Below, one piece after another: positions 1 through 10,042 of a stretch of DNA of 64,000 nt. The notes below the pieces were generated by a model. It searched no databases, was not told the DNA's origin, and saw only the letters and a program-made list of their open reading frames with translations. Origin of the DNA: Aquipluma nitroreducens (GTDB taxonomy: Bacteria; Bacteroidota; Bacteroidia; Bacteroidales; Prolixibacteraceae); assembly GCF_009689585.1 (NCBI RefSeq), contig NZ_AP018694.1, positions 868,001 to 932,000 on the forward strand, written 5' to 3'. The position numbers and the translations under genes are program-made. Every line of letters begins with the position of its first letter. Position 1 is the stretch's first letter.

Positions 1-2
1 TT

Positions 3-2924
3 TACGGTGACAAACATGACAATATTTTCGTGTTTGGCTCCAACGGAAGCCTCATGAAACTTGATCTTTCATCCAGATCGTTCGGCACATTTCTGGGATT
101 AAATTTCAACTGCAACACTCCGGACGGGAAATATTGGTTTACCACCAATGCCGGCGAAGTTGTTTCGTGCAACCAGTCGATGCAGAATTTTCAGAAATAT
201 TCGGTAACCGATGGTTTGATGTCGATGACGATGACCTTGCACTACTCGCCCAAAAGCGGTTTGTGGGCAGCCGGAAGTAACCAGGGCAAGGCAGCTATTG
301 CCCGATTCGAACACGGACATTGGACAATGACTACATTTCCCGATCTCTACCTCGGAATTGCATACAACGGAATTTGCGAATTGGGCGATTCTGCCGTGGC
401 ATTTCCGGTAAATGGAGTTCTCGAATTGGACAACACCAATTTTAAAGGTGGATTTGTTGCTTACAATTACAAACGATCGGTGTGGCTACATTATTCAAGC
501 GACAAAGTTCCACAGCGAATTCCATCCATTGGGCAAACTTCCAATGGGAATCTTTGGTTTTCAGGAAACAATGTAATCATGTTCGATGGCAAGAAAAACC
601 ACCAAATCGAACTTCCGGCGAAATCGCTCAGCTGGACCGACGATATCGAAGTAACACCCTCGAATCATATTCTCGTAGCTCAGGGAGGCACTGGCTTGTT
701 TTACAACGATGGAAAAAAATGGACGAGATACACCACGCTCAATGGACTGGCAAGCAACATGGTAACCAACCTTTTCGTCGAAAACGACACATTGATATAT
801 GTTGCATCCGACAAGGGTATTTCATTTTTCGACGGCAAGCAGTTTATTCCGCAGATTATAAACCCAGAACTCAACATACAGCGGGAACGCGGTTTCCTGA
901 ACAAATCGGAGGATGGCGCACTTTGGATCAATCAGGCCACGCGCGAATGGTATTTGTACGATTTCAAAAATACAGCCGAAAACCCGGCACTGTTTAAAAC
1001 GACTTTCTACCGGCGCGAAAACAACCCGCCAAAAACAACGATTTCATTCTCTGATCATGAAATTTCTTCCTCCGGAAATGTGATTATTACCTACAATGGC
1101 AACGACTACTGGAATGAAACGCCTTCGGAAAAAATTCAATTCTCGTATCGGCTGAACAAGGAAGAATGGTCGCCATTTTCCGAGAAAAAATCAAGTGTTT
1201 TTCTGGATTTAAACGCAGGCAACTATACCTTCGAAGTTCGTTCGCGCGACCTCGACAATAATATTGAGCCCAAGCCAGCACGAATATCATTCACCGTGTT
1301 GCGACCTGTTTACATGCGGGCATGGTTCATTTTAACGATTCTAACATTCCTCGGAATCATTGTCTGGCTGCTCATCCGGCTGTATGCACGAAACAAGCAA
1401 ATTCACGAGTTGGATCAGCTAAAACTTCGGCTTTTCACCGACATTTCGCACGAATTGAAGACCCCACTCACGCTAATTTCGCTTCCTCTCCAGAAATTGT
1501 TGGACAAAGCCAAAAGGAAAAATGAAAACTTCGATGGTCTGGAACTGATTTATACAAATGTGCAGAGGCTCAACAATCTGGTTAACCAGGTAGTCGATTT
1601 CAGGAGGCTGGAAGCCGGCAAAATTCAGTTGGAATTGAGTCCGGGCGACCTCGTTTTACAACTCCGAAATATATCTGGATACTATGCCCCACTTGCTCAC
1701 GAGAAAAATATCCGGTTCGAATTTTCGTGCAACATTCAGGAATTTTGGGCCAAGTACGACGCCGACAAACTTGAGAAAATCGTGGTCAACCTGCTTTCAA
1801 ATGCCTTCAAGTTTACTCCTGAAAACGAGAAAGTAGAGCTAATTGCTAAAATTGATCCGCAAAACGACAACTTGCAATTGTGGGTCAACGACTCAGGCCC
1901 TGGTATTCCTAAAGAAATGCAGCAAAATGTTTTCGATCGCTTTTATCGTTTGAGGAGCGAAAAATTCAACCGCATTCCCGGCAGTGGTATTGGGCTATCG
2001 TTGGTAAAAGAACTGATTAACCTCCATCATGGCTCAATTGAAGTGATCAGCGACGGAATTCACGGAACCAGCTTTTACGTGACTTTACCATTGATTAAAG
2101 CCGAAAAAGTAACCGAACAAACCGATAAAACCAAAGCCGACATCGATCTCGATAAACTAAACTGGGGCGAAAAAGCATCGGTATTGTTGATTGAAGACGA
2201 GGAACTGATGCTTCGTTTTGTGGCTGATGAACTGAAAAATTATTTCAGGGTAAAAGGTGTTGGCTCGGTTGAAAAAGCTTACGAATTGCTCAATACCGAA
2301 ATGTTTGATTTGATTCTGTCGGACGTGATGCTCCCCGGAATGACCGGTATGGAATTTTGCAAAAAGCTGAAATCTGATCCAAAAACCAGTCATTTGCCGG
2401 TTATTCTGCTCACCGCGCGCGATTCAGAAGAGGATATAGTGGAAGGATTGTGCACCGGCGCCGACGATTACATCACCAAGCCATTCCGGATGAATGAATT
2501 GATTGCGAGAAGCTACAACCTGATTGAAAACCGCCGCCGCATGAAAGACCGGTTTGCCGATCAGGAAGAGATTGAAGCGAACACTTTTGCTCAAAATCCG
2601 GGCGACCTTGATTTTCTGAATAAAGCCATTGCCATTGTTTTCGAAAACATTGACAACTCGGAGTTCGATGTGCCGCAATTCTGCAATTTGATGAACACCA
2701 GCAAAACCTTATTGTATTCGAAACTGAAATCGCTTACAGGCCAGTCGGCAACCGAGTTTGTGCGCAACATCCGCCTGAAAGAAGCAAAGAAATTACTCCT
2801 GAATAACGGACATCAGCATACCATTTCCGAAATCAGTTACATGGTTGGGTTTAACGATCCGCTCTATTTCTCGCGCTGTTTCCGAAAATACTTTGGGGTT
2901 CCGCCTTCGGAGATTGGGAAATAA
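3..2924 (+). CDS. Hybrid two-component system regulator (HTCS), 5' end outside window
   Basis: This is the C-terminal part of a membrane sensor that fuses a periplasmic glycan sensor, a histidine kinase, a receiver and a DNA-binding domain. The frame is open from base 3, so the gene starts upstream of the window; full-length HTCS proteins are usually about 1300-1400 residues and 973 codons are visible. Counting from the GTG at 30, about 330 residues look like beta-propeller (Reg_prop) repeats, followed by a Y_Y_Y domain (about 360-425), a membrane segment (about 429-451), a HisKA domain with phospho-acceptor H474 in ISHELKTPL, an ATPase domain (NLLSNAFKFT, DSGPGIP, GSGIGL), a receiver with D765 in LSDVMLPG and an AraC-type HTH (about 865-964). 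Such proteins normally control a neighbouring polysaccharide-utilisation locus. No such locus lies downstream here, so the target is probably upstream of the window. Confidence 0.95.
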   Translation, partial: YGDKHDNIFVFGSNGSLMKLDLSSRSFGTFLGLNFNCNTPDGKYWFTTNAGEVVSCNQSMQNFQKYSVTDGLMSMTMTLHYSPKSGLWAAGSNQGKAAIARFEHGHWTMTTFPDLYLGIAYNGICELGDSAVAFPVNGVLELDNTNFKGGFVAYNYKRSVWLHYSSDKVPQRIPSIGQTSNGNLWFSGNNVIMFDGKKNHQIELPAKSLSWTDDIEVTPSNHILVAQGGTGLFYNDGKKWTRYTTLNGLASNMVTNLFVENDTLIYVASDKGISFFDGKQFIPQIINPELNIQRERGFLNKSEDGALWINQATREWYLYDFKNTAENPALFKTTFYRRENNPPKTTISFSDHEISSSGNVIITYNGNDYWNETPSEKIQFSYRLNKEEWSPFSEKKSSVFLDLNAGNYTFEVRSRDLDNNIEPKPARISFTVLRPVYMRAWFILTILTFLGIIVWLLIRLYARNKQIHELDQLKLRLFTDISHELKTPLTLISLPLQKLLDKAKRKNENFDGLELIYTNVQRLNNLVNQVVDFRRLEAGKIQLELSPGDLVLQLRNISGYYAPLAHEKNIRFEFSCNIQEFWAKYDADKLEKIVVNLLSNAFKFTPENEKVELIAKIDPQNDNLQLWVNDSGPGIPKEMQQNVFDRFYRLRSEKFNRIPGSGIGLSLVKELINLHHGSIEVISDGIHGTSFYVTLPLIKAEKVTEQTDKTKADIDLDKLNWGEKASVLLIEDEELMLRFVADELKNYFRVKGVGSVEKAYELLNTEMFDLILSDVMLPGMTGMEFCKKLKSDPKTSHLPVILLTARDSEEDIVEGLCTGADDYITKPFRMNELIARSYNLIENRRRMKDRFADQEEIEANTFAQNPGDLDFLNKAIAIVFENIDNSEFDVPQFCNLMNTSKTLLYSKLKSLTGQSATEFVRNIRLKEAKKLLLNNGHQHTISEISYMVGFNDPLYFSRCFRKYFGVPPSEIGK

Positions 2925-2944
2925 AAACTTGAAACATTCTTTTC

Positions 2945-5467
2945 ATGAGATATTTAATTCACATTTTCTTTCTCTCACTCCTTTTTACCAGTTGTTCCAA
3001 GCCTCAACTTCCTGTCAGCTCTGGTGTTTCTCAGGAACTGGCTCAGTATCGAAAATCAACAATATCAAATATTACGTACGATTTAGGTTTTAATATTCCG
3101 GCCAAGATAGATGGTCGGATAGTAGGCAAGGAAACCATCAGGCTTGATTTAAAGAATGCTGAGCAGGACCTTCAACTCGATTTTAAGGGCGAAACTGCTG
3201 TAAATTATATCGTTACGAGCAATGGAAAATCGTCAGATATTGCCATTAGAAACGGACATTTGGTCATCAGTAAAACGGATTTGAAAGTCGGGATAAATGA
3301 GATAAAACTCAATTTTACTTGTCCCGATTGGTCGCTCAACCGGAATCCGGAGTTTTTATACACGCTCTTTGTTCCCGACCGCGCCTCAACTGCTTTTCCG
3401 TGTTTCGACCAACCCGATCTGAAAGCACAGTTCAAACTTCAACTACAGATTCCGCAAGCATGGAAAGCCGTTGCCAATGGACCGGCTGAACAGGAAGAGA
3501 CTTCGAATTCGGTAAAGACAATCAATTTCAAACCGACCAAACCACTTCCAACCTACCTGTTTGCATTCTCTGCCGGAAAATTCGACACCATCAGCCGAAC
3601 CCAAAATGGGAAGACAATCGTAATGTATCATCGTGAAAAGCCAGAAGAATTGCATAACAACCCCGACTCCATTTTTTGGTTGTTGTTTCATTCGATCGCA
3701 TGGATTGAAAAATACACAGGCATGCCCTACCCTTTCGAAAAGTACGATTTGGTGGCTGTTCCATCGTTTCAGTATGGCGGTATGGAGCATCCGGGAGCTA
3801 CGCTTTACCGTGCAACTAGCCTTTTTCTGGATGCCAATCCAACACAGCAGCAGCTAATGAGGCGGGCTAATCTGATTGCGCATGAAACAGCTCACATGTG
3901 GTTTGGCGATTTAGTCACCATGTCGTGGTTCGACGAGGTTTGGCTGAAAGAAGTATTTGCCAATTTCATTGCGGATAAAGTGGGTTCCCCCATGTATCCT
4001 GAATTCAACTTCGATCTGCAATTTCTGCTGGCTCATTACGATGTGGCGTATTCGGTCGATCGCACTTCGGGTGCCAACGCCATCGGGCAAAAGCTGGCGA
4101 ACATGAAAGACGCCGGTAGCTTATACGGACCGATCATTTACCACAAGGCGCCCATTGTTATGCGGATGCTGGAGCAAAAAACGGGAGAAACCGCGCTTCA
4201 AAAAGGACTTCAGCAATACCTTTCGCAGAATGCCTATGGAAATGCCGGATGGACGGATTTGATTGACATCCTGAATACTGCAAAAACAGACGAGTTGCCG
4301 CGTTGGTCGGCAAGTTGGGTTAATGAAGCTGGACGACCACACCTGAAAGCGATAGCGAAAGGGCATGGCCTCGTCATTGAACAATTGGATCCGTTCGCAA
4401 AGAACCGCGTTTGGCCTCAAAAACTGGATTTGGCTTTTTCTGAAAATGGCGATACCAGGTATCAGAAAGTTATCATGAATTCAGCAAAAACAGAGCTTAA
4501 AAATCTGTTTCATGAAGGAAAGCCAGAATGGATTTACCTCAATGCGAAAGGCAATACCTATGGCTTTGTTGAACTGGATTCCACATCGAGAAACTATTTT
4601 CTGAATCATTTCTCAGCTGTAACGGATGATCTTTTGCGGGCGTCCCTACTGACCGACCTGACCGAAAACCTGCACGAAGGAAATCTGAATATTAATGATT
4701 ACCTGAATTTATTAGTCCATCAGCTTCCTCAGGAAACCAATTCGGTTATTTTTGAGCGAATGCTGAATGATCTGGAATCATGCTTCATCTATCAAGCCAC
4801 ACCTGAGCAACAAAAAGCGATTCAGGAAGAAATGGAGGCAGTCCTTTGGAAAGAATATGCAGCGAGAAAAAATCAACAAACTGCGCTAATTAACAGCATC
4901 ATGCGGTTAGCACAAACCGCAAATTCGTTAACCTGGCTTGAAACTTGCCTGAAAAATCCAATGCTCCAAACAGATATCAAACTGAGTGCCGATCAGCAAA
5001 ACGACCTTGCTTTTCAGTTAGCATTGAAGCTGCCCGAAAAAGCCATGGAAATTCTGGATAGTCAGGAAAAGCAGATTACAAATCAGGATAAAAAAGCCCA
5101 GTTTCAGTTTGTACGAAAGAGCCTGAATCCGGATAAAACCGAACGCAACCGCTTCTTTGAATCATTGCTTCAGGAGAAAAACCGCGAACACGAACCCTGG
5201 GTCGAACAGGCGATGGCATTCCTGAACCATCCAATCCGTGAAAAAGAAAGTCTGCAATACATTCGTCCCGCTCTCGATAAGTTGCAGGAAATTAAACGAA
5301 CTGGCGATATTTTCTTCCCAAAATCGTGGCTCGACAGTCTGCTAAAAGGTCACAACAGCAAGGAAGCGGCAAGCATTGTCAGACAGTTTCTGACCGATCA
5401 CCCGGATTATCCTGAAGATTTAAAGATGAAGATTTTGCAGTCGGCCGATCATTTGCTAAGAATGTAG
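2945..5467 (+). CDS. M1 family metallo-aminopeptidase, lipoprotein
   Basis: A predicted zinc aminopeptidase that removes N-terminal residues from peptides in the periplasm or at the outer membrane. A lipoprotein signal with a Cys after LLFTS is visible at the N-terminus. The substrate-anchoring motif appears as GGMEHPG (GxMEN-like). The zinc site is H313-E-T-A-H317 plus E336 in WLKEVFANF, where most M1 enzymes have NEGFA. The length of 840 residues fits M1 enzymes with a C-terminal helical domain. The gene starts 20 bases after the HTCS stop and could be co-transcribed with it, although the two need not share a function. The family assignment is firm; the substrate cannot be inferred. Confidence 0.93.
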   Translation: MRYLIHIFFLSLLFTSCSKPQLPVSSGVSQELAQYRKSTISNITYDLGFNIPAKIDGRIVGKETIRLDLKNAEQDLQLDFKGETAVNYIVTSNGKSSDIAIRNGHLVISKTDLKVGINEIKLNFTCPDWSLNRNPEFLYTLFVPDRASTAFPCFDQPDLKAQFKLQLQIPQAWKAVANGPAEQEETSNSVKTINFKPTKPLPTYLFAFSAGKFDTISRTQNGKTIVMYHREKPEELHNNPDSIFWLLFHSIAWIEKYTGMPYPFEKYDLVAVPSFQYGGMEHPGATLYRATSLFLDANPTQQQLMRRANLIAHETAHMWFGDLVTMSWFDEVWLKEVFANFIADKVGSPMYPEFNFDLQFLLAHYDVAYSVDRTSGANAIGQKLANMKDAGSLYGPIIYHKAPIVMRMLEQKTGETALQKGLQQYLSQNAYGNAGWTDLIDILNTAKTDELPRWSASWVNEAGRPHLKAIAKGHGLVIEQLDPFAKNRVWPQKLDLAFSENGDTRYQKVIMNSAKTELKNLFHEGKPEWIYLNAKGNTYGFVELDSTSRNYFLNHFSAVTDDLLRASLLTDLTENLHEGNLNINDYLNLLVHQLPQETNSVIFERMLNDLESCFIYQATPEQQKAIQEEMEAVLWKEYAARKNQQTALINSIMRLAQTANSLTWLETCLKNPMLQTDIKLSADQQNDLAFQLALKLPEKAMEILDSQEKQITNQDKKAQFQFVRKSLNPDKTERNRFFESLLQEKNREHEPWVEQAMAFLNHPIREKESLQYIRPALDKLQEIKRTGDIFFPKSWLDSLLKGHNSKEAASIVRQFLTDHPDYPEDLKMKILQSADHLLRM

Positions 5468-5538
5468 AAAAAACAAGAGACTATATTTTAATGGGAATAA
5501 AACACAATTCTATCTCTCTATAAATTAGCAATTTCAAT

Positions 5539-6891
5539 TTACTGAATGGGAAACAGCTTTGGATAAATCGTTTTGATGATGGTTTTCATTTCCTCCGGAA
5601 GCTGTTTCAATAGAACCGGTTTATCCTGCGGACGGGTTTGTTTTTGATTGATATCGCCCATCAAACTCCATCGACGGGTCATTTCTGAAGGTTCTTTGGC
5701 TGGCAAATCATATCGGGTAAAATCAATTACAGTTTCTGAATTGTCCTTATTTAAATCACTTAGCAATGCCAAACGAAAAACCTTATTCATAAACCAGCGG
5801 ATTTCCTTATCAGCATCCGAACCGCCAATCCCAGAACCTATTTCTTCAAAGCGGTAATTAAAACTGTTATCGCGATAATGTTTCCGCCAGATCAAACCGA
5901 ACTCTCCCTGAGTGATAAACTTTACATCAGGCCAACGTTTTTTAATTTCACTTAGCCAGTTGGTCAGGCCGGTCACATCAATCGGAAGTGAAACTTCCCA
6001 GCAATTGGTTACCCATGCAAAACCGTTTAGCTCAAAACCTCGGTCAAAATGAATCGCTGTTGTATGCAGCATTTCTTTCAAACCCAAGTCTAATCCGTAT
6101 TTACTCAAAGTTTCAATTGGACCAACTCCCATTCTGCTGTTAAATCCATCTTTGAAACCTTCCCTGCGAGCCGCCAAAAAATCGGTAGTCCACCCATCCA
6201 GATTTACACAATCAACAAAATCATCTTTTCCCTGTGCCGGTTTGCAGAAATGCTCTTTCGACGGATAAAACGGATAGGTAACAGCTCCATCCCCATCCTG
6301 ATTATCGATGGCATACTGGCTCCATATATTTCCCTGGCACACGTGAATTCCTTCATTTTTTGCTAGGTAATCCTGATTTTTTGCTGACAAGAAACCTGCA
6401 ACGACACTCTTTGGACGATAACCATTTCCTACGATTTCAGAAACTTTGGCCAAGCCATCGTGCAAATCTTTATTTACCTGTTCAGTAGGATTGTATGCAT
6501 TGGCAAAATAAGCCCCCGGAATAAATGTAATTTCATCGCCGTACTTCGATTGGTATCCAACAACGAGCTCTCTGATTTTTCTGTAATTTGAAGTTGTGTC
6601 ATGCAGAGCCAGCCAGCTGAAAGCCCAGGTTATTTTAGCCCCGGGAAAACCAGCATTAATAGCTTCCCTGAATTTGATTACCACCGAAGGAGTGTGTAGA
6701 TCTCGTTCATCTTCCCCTACATTTTTATCGCGCGCAACTTCGATCTGGTTCACCCGAATCACTGCATTAAAGGTAAGAAACCGGGTTCCCATCAATGGTA
6801 TCGAATTGCCTTGATTTTGATTGTCTTTGGTTGATGCTCCGGAAAGAATAGTAAAAAGCATGAAACTGAGCATAAAAACGATTGTTCGCAT
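5539..6891 (-). CDS. DUF3863/DUF3864-type secreted protein
   Basis: A protein of about 450 residues with a signal peptide (MRTIVFMLSFMLFTILSG). The ATG at 6891 is preferred because it begins a clean signal peptide; the frame extends upstream to 6942 without a signal. The overall sequence resembles the Bacteroidota DUF3863/DUF3864 families, recognised from motifs such as GFPGAKITWAFSWLAL and WTTDFLAARREGFKDG. No enzymatic activity is established to my knowledge; the fold may be related to polysaccharide deacetylase or GH-type barrels, which is only an inference. It is convergent with the M1 peptidase and lies downstream of the MFS transporter on the same strand, 225 bases away. Confidence 0.7.
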   Translation of the reverse strand: MRTIVFMLSFMLFTILSGASTKDNQNQGNSIPLMGTRFLTFNAVIRVNQIEVARDKNVGEDERDLHTPSVVIKFREAINAGFPGAKITWAFSWLALHDTTSNYRKIRELVVGYQSKYGDEITFIPGAYFANAYNPTEQVNKDLHDGLAKVSEIVGNGYRPKSVVAGFLSAKNQDYLAKNEGIHVCQGNIWSQYAIDNQDGDGAVTYPFYPSKEHFCKPAQGKDDFVDCVNLDGWTTDFLAARREGFKDGFNSRMGVGPIETLSKYGLDLGLKEMLHTTAIHFDRGFELNGFAWVTNCWEVSLPIDVTGLTNWLSEIKKRWPDVKFITQGEFGLIWRKHYRDNSFNYRFEEIGSGIGGSDADKEIRWFMNKVFRLALLSDLNKDNSETVIDFTRYDLPAKEPSEMTRRWSLMGDINQKQTRPQDKPVLLKQLPEEMKTIIKTIYPKLFPIQ

Positions 6892-7116
6892 AAGAATTGG
6901 CTTAGTTAGTTGGTTTCCTTGTTGATTTTTCTCAAGCAACAATTGCCGGTTGTGAGATTCAGGTATAAAGGTGGTAATTATTTCTTATCTGAAGTTATCG
7001 AAAAGGAAATTCTTAAATCACAAATCAATCGGTACAACTTTTTCATTCGAATCATTGCTTGTCAATTCCTGAAAAATTAGGAGATGTGCTTTTACCTGGC
7101 CTTGGAGGTGAACAGA

Positions 7117-8310
7117 CTAATCGTTGTTCAACGCTTTAACCCGGGAGACCATCAAGGTGATTCCAATTCCGAATACTCCAATAACAGCGAATGAATAACG
7201 CAAACCGGCAGCTGCCGAAATATATCCGATTAATGGCGGTCCCATTAAAAATCCGAGAAAACTAACACTCGAAACAGTTGCCAATGCAATTCCTGGTGAA
7301 ACTTTCGAATGTCTTCCGGCAGCACTGTAAACAGTTGGAACAATGCTCGAAACGCCTAAACCAACCAACATAAAAGCCAAAGTGCTTGGAACGAGATACG
7401 GGAAGAATACTGCGGTGAACAACCCGGTTGAAATCATTACTCCGCAAATCTGCAATAAGCGTTTTCGGCCAATCTTTGAGATCAGGTAATCTGCTACAAA
7501 GCGCCCGGTTGCCATCATAATCATAAATGAAGTGTAGCCCAATACAACAAGCGAGGCCGGAGCGTTTACCACATCCTTAAAGTATATTCCACTCCAGTCG
7601 AACATAGCACCTTCGCTGGCCATAGAGCAAAAGCCAATGATTCCCAACTGCAAAAGAATGCTATCTGGTTTATTAAAAAATTTCCTTTTCGGTTCATCTG
7701 ACAATGTCGCCGGATTAGTTCGTACCAAAAATGGGTAATTGATCCAAACAATTGTCCAAACAATCAGGACGATTATTACGAAATGCCAGTAAACGGGTAC
7801 TTTCAGGTTAACCATAGCCAAACCGATTAATGCACCGGTAAAACCAGCTAAGCTCCATCCGCCATGAAAAGAAGCCATGATTGGACGATCATACAAACGT
7901 TCAGCTGCAACGCCCTGAGTGTTAATCGAAATATTACAAAGATTACCCGACAATCCGAATAAAAATAAGGCAATGGCTAATTGCCATCCAACATGAACTA
8001 AACCAACATTGGTCAGACAAATTGTATAAGCAGGTAATGCAAAAAGCAACACTTTATGGCTTCCGAAACGGGTAACCAATTTTCCGGAGAATGGCATCAT
8101 TAGGAACTGCCCAACAGGTAAGGCAAAAAGAATGGTACCAAAAAGGGCATCATTTAAATGAAGTGCCGTTTTGATATCGGGTATACGACTGGCCCACGAT
8201 GAAAAGCACAGTCCCATACTAAAATAAACCAATGCAACGGCAAACCTAACCCGCCTTCTGTCTGGAATTGGATTGACATGAGTTGCAACATTAAGGGCAT
8301 GATCTGGCAT
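7117..8310 (-). CDS. YbjJ-like MFS transporter
   Basis: A twelve-segment inner-membrane transporter of 397 residues. The first helix and loop read SMGLCFSSWASRIPDIK, a hallmark of the YbjJ/MosC branch of the major facilitator superfamily, and the MFS signature loop follows as GKLVTRFGSHK. The glycine-rich helix GLSGNLCNISINTQGV is also typical. The substrate is unknown; relatives are annotated as sugar or drug exporters without firm evidence. It has its own promoter upstream (8396-8429), so it is probably monocistronic or leads the DUF3863 gene downstream. Confidence 0.85.
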   Translation of the reverse strand: MPDHALNVATHVNPIPDRRRVRFAVALVYFSMGLCFSSWASRIPDIKTALHLNDALFGTILFALPVGQFLMMPFSGKLVTRFGSHKVLLFALPAYTICLTNVGLVHVGWQLAIALFLFGLSGNLCNISINTQGVAAERLYDRPIMASFHGGWSLAGFTGALIGLAMVNLKVPVYWHFVIIVLIVWTIVWINYPFLVRTNPATLSDEPKRKFFNKPDSILLQLGIIGFCSMASEGAMFDWSGIYFKDVVNAPASLVVLGYTSFMIMMATGRFVADYLISKIGRKRLLQICGVMISTGLFTAVFFPYLVPSTLAFMLVGLGVSSIVPTVYSAAGRHSKVSPGIALATVSSVSFLGFLMGPPLIGYISAAAGLRYSFAVIGVFGIGITLMVSRVKALNND

Positions 8311-8395
8311 TTATTATCTAATTTTAAGACCCATAAGACATTACATTCGAAATAAAATCTTCACGATTATCTCTGACATTGTATTTTACGGAGTA

Positions 8396-8429
8396 CAAAA
8401 GTACAAAGTTTGAACTCTGCTAAAACAAA
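8396..8429 (-). promoter_or_regulatory. Bacteroidota-type promoter for the MFS gene
   Basis: On the minus strand TACTTTTG (8396-8403) matches the TAnnTTTG -7 box and TTTG (8426-8429) sits 22 bases upstream as a -33 box. Transcription would start about 80 bases before the ATG at 8310. Assigned by consensus only. Confidence 0.5.
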
Positions 8430-8497
8430 CCTGATCGTTTCCGATACCAGATTTATCAATCATTTCAAGTCTGGAATTTTAAATTCAGTTTCGACAT

Positions 8498-8525
8498 AAA
8501 AAAACCCGGTCAAACTGACCGGGTT
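8498..8525 (-). terminator. Intrinsic terminator of the small lipoprotein gene
   Basis: The stem CCCGGTCA (8505-8512) pairs with TGACCGGG (8516-8523) around a three-base loop. On the minus strand it is followed by a run of seven T. It lies 25 bases after the stop at 8550. Confidence 0.85.
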
Positions 8526-8549
8526 ATAGTTTATAAGAAGCATCAAAAT

Positions 8550-9272
8550 CTATTCCCACTTAATGGTTTTCGAATCGGTTGTAATAAACTGCAAATTATT
8601 CGCCTGATCAACTGTAACTCCGGTTTCTACCTTAATAGCAATCAATTCAACTACATAATCTGTATTTGCAACAGGAGATACTCCATAAGCCCAGCCAGAT
8701 GACGATGAACTAAATTGAAAATCAACAGCATCGGCAGAAAGATAGTTACTAGAGTATAAAAGATCAGCTTTGTTAGCAGAATACAATTTTACCACGTAGG
8801 CACTGGCGCCGGTTACCTTATCCCAGGTAGTTTTAAGCGACTGCGAAGACATCGTTGCAGTCATAATAACAATAGGCGTCAATTTTTCATCTCCAACAAC
8901 ATCTTTTCCATTTAGCGTTTCGCCAGCCACGGTGACCATTTCAATCGAATAGTCACCTTTTACAGGCATATCAGTAGTATAATCCGATGCCTGTGGGGTG
9001 TAAACGAATTGCGTTTTGTTTGAAGTTGCAGATAATTGGTAAATTTTGCCAGGAGTGCCTGGTGCTGTTACTTTGACCGAAGCAATATCGTAATTTGCTG
9101 ATGCATAAATTACAATTCCATATTTAATGCCAGCGTCAGTTTTCATATCCTGAATAATAACATCGGCCACCCCCTGAAGAGCAACAGGAGTAGATTTTAT
9201 ACATGACACCAATGCTAAACTACCAAAAGAGAGGCATAAAAAACCTGTAAATAATTTTCTGAAATTTTTCAT
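8550..9272 (-). CDS. Putative lipoprotein with Fn3-like region, unknown function
   Basis: A 240-residue protein with a lipoprotein signal (cleavage before the Cys in SLALVSCIKS). The C-terminal half, around residues 135-230, has the spacing of a fibronectin type III module (LKTTWDKVTGASAYVVKLYS and a later VELIAIKVET strand). I do not recognise a named family for the N-terminal half, which also looks all-beta. It is single, with a strong terminator behind it and a long empty region in front of it. A surface-exposed binding or structural role is plausible but unproven. Confidence 0.7.
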   Translation of the reverse strand: MKNFRKLFTGFLCLSFGSLALVSCIKSTPVALQGVADVIIQDMKTDAGIKYGIVIYASANYDIASVKVTAPGTPGKIYQLSATSNKTQFVYTPQASDYTTDMPVKGDYSIEMVTVAGETLNGKDVVGDEKLTPIVIMTATMSSQSLKTTWDKVTGASAYVVKLYSANKADLLYSSNYLSADAVDFQFSSSSSGWAYGVSPVANTDYVVELIAIKVETGVTVDQANNLQFITTDSKTIKWE

Positions 9273-10042
9273 TCTAAAGTACGTTTTAATTGTTTGTTAA
9301 AAATATCATTTCCGAAGGATTAAACCTAATCCCTTTCCCAATAAGGATTCTATTGACTAATCAAAGATGGGGATTTGTAGCATATGGTTGCGTGGTTTTT
9401 CAAAACTAGCGAAGATTAATTGCTCCAGGTAAATTATTTCAACCCAGAAAATATCCCGGGGCGCTGTCCCTTGAGTCTTATAAAATAAGGTACAATGCAC
9501 CAAAATCTTTATAGAATAAAGTAGAAAAGAAATAAAAGAGGTGCAGAGCATCGACATATACTTTCATTAAATCATCAGTAGTCAACAAAACGGATATTCA
9601 TAATAAAAAATTTCCATCCAGAACTTAATTAACCTGGAGTCCAGCGATCGAACATTGAGCCTTTAAATCCGACAAATCTGGTATTTCGCGTACACAAGAA
9701 TTCATTTTTTCTCCTCATTGAGGTTCCCAATAAATGGAAGCACCCACTAGTAAATTCTTATGCAGTCTTAAGCATCACCCTGATCAATGTACTGTAAGTA
9801 AGTGCATAAAGAACTAAAGTAGATAAAAATATAATATTTATCAAAAAAATATTGTAACTTGAAGCGAATTATGAACAGGAGCTATTCTGAAAAAACAGAT
9901 TACCGATTTTAACGCTTGAAAGCCAACCTTAAAGGAGAATCTATTGAGGCCATCGGTGAGCTCATTTAAACTCATTTCTCTCTTGCATGTACTCAAACGG
10001 ATATTCATATTTTTACCCTTTGACTTTTGAAACAAAAGCCTT
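9273..10042. other. Long intergenic region with no convincing gene
   Basis: About 770 AT-rich bases between the divergently transcribed lipoprotein and PAS kinase genes. A 66-codon minus-strand frame (9357-9557) has no signal, domain or recognisable start context. No clear TAnnTTTG element was found before the kinase ATG at 10043. It may contain decayed sequence, but I see no identifiable relic. Confidence 0.6.

Noticed and set aside
9357-9557. 66-codon minus-strand frame in the long empty region
   Set aside because: No domain, no start context and no neighbour support; consistent with chance.
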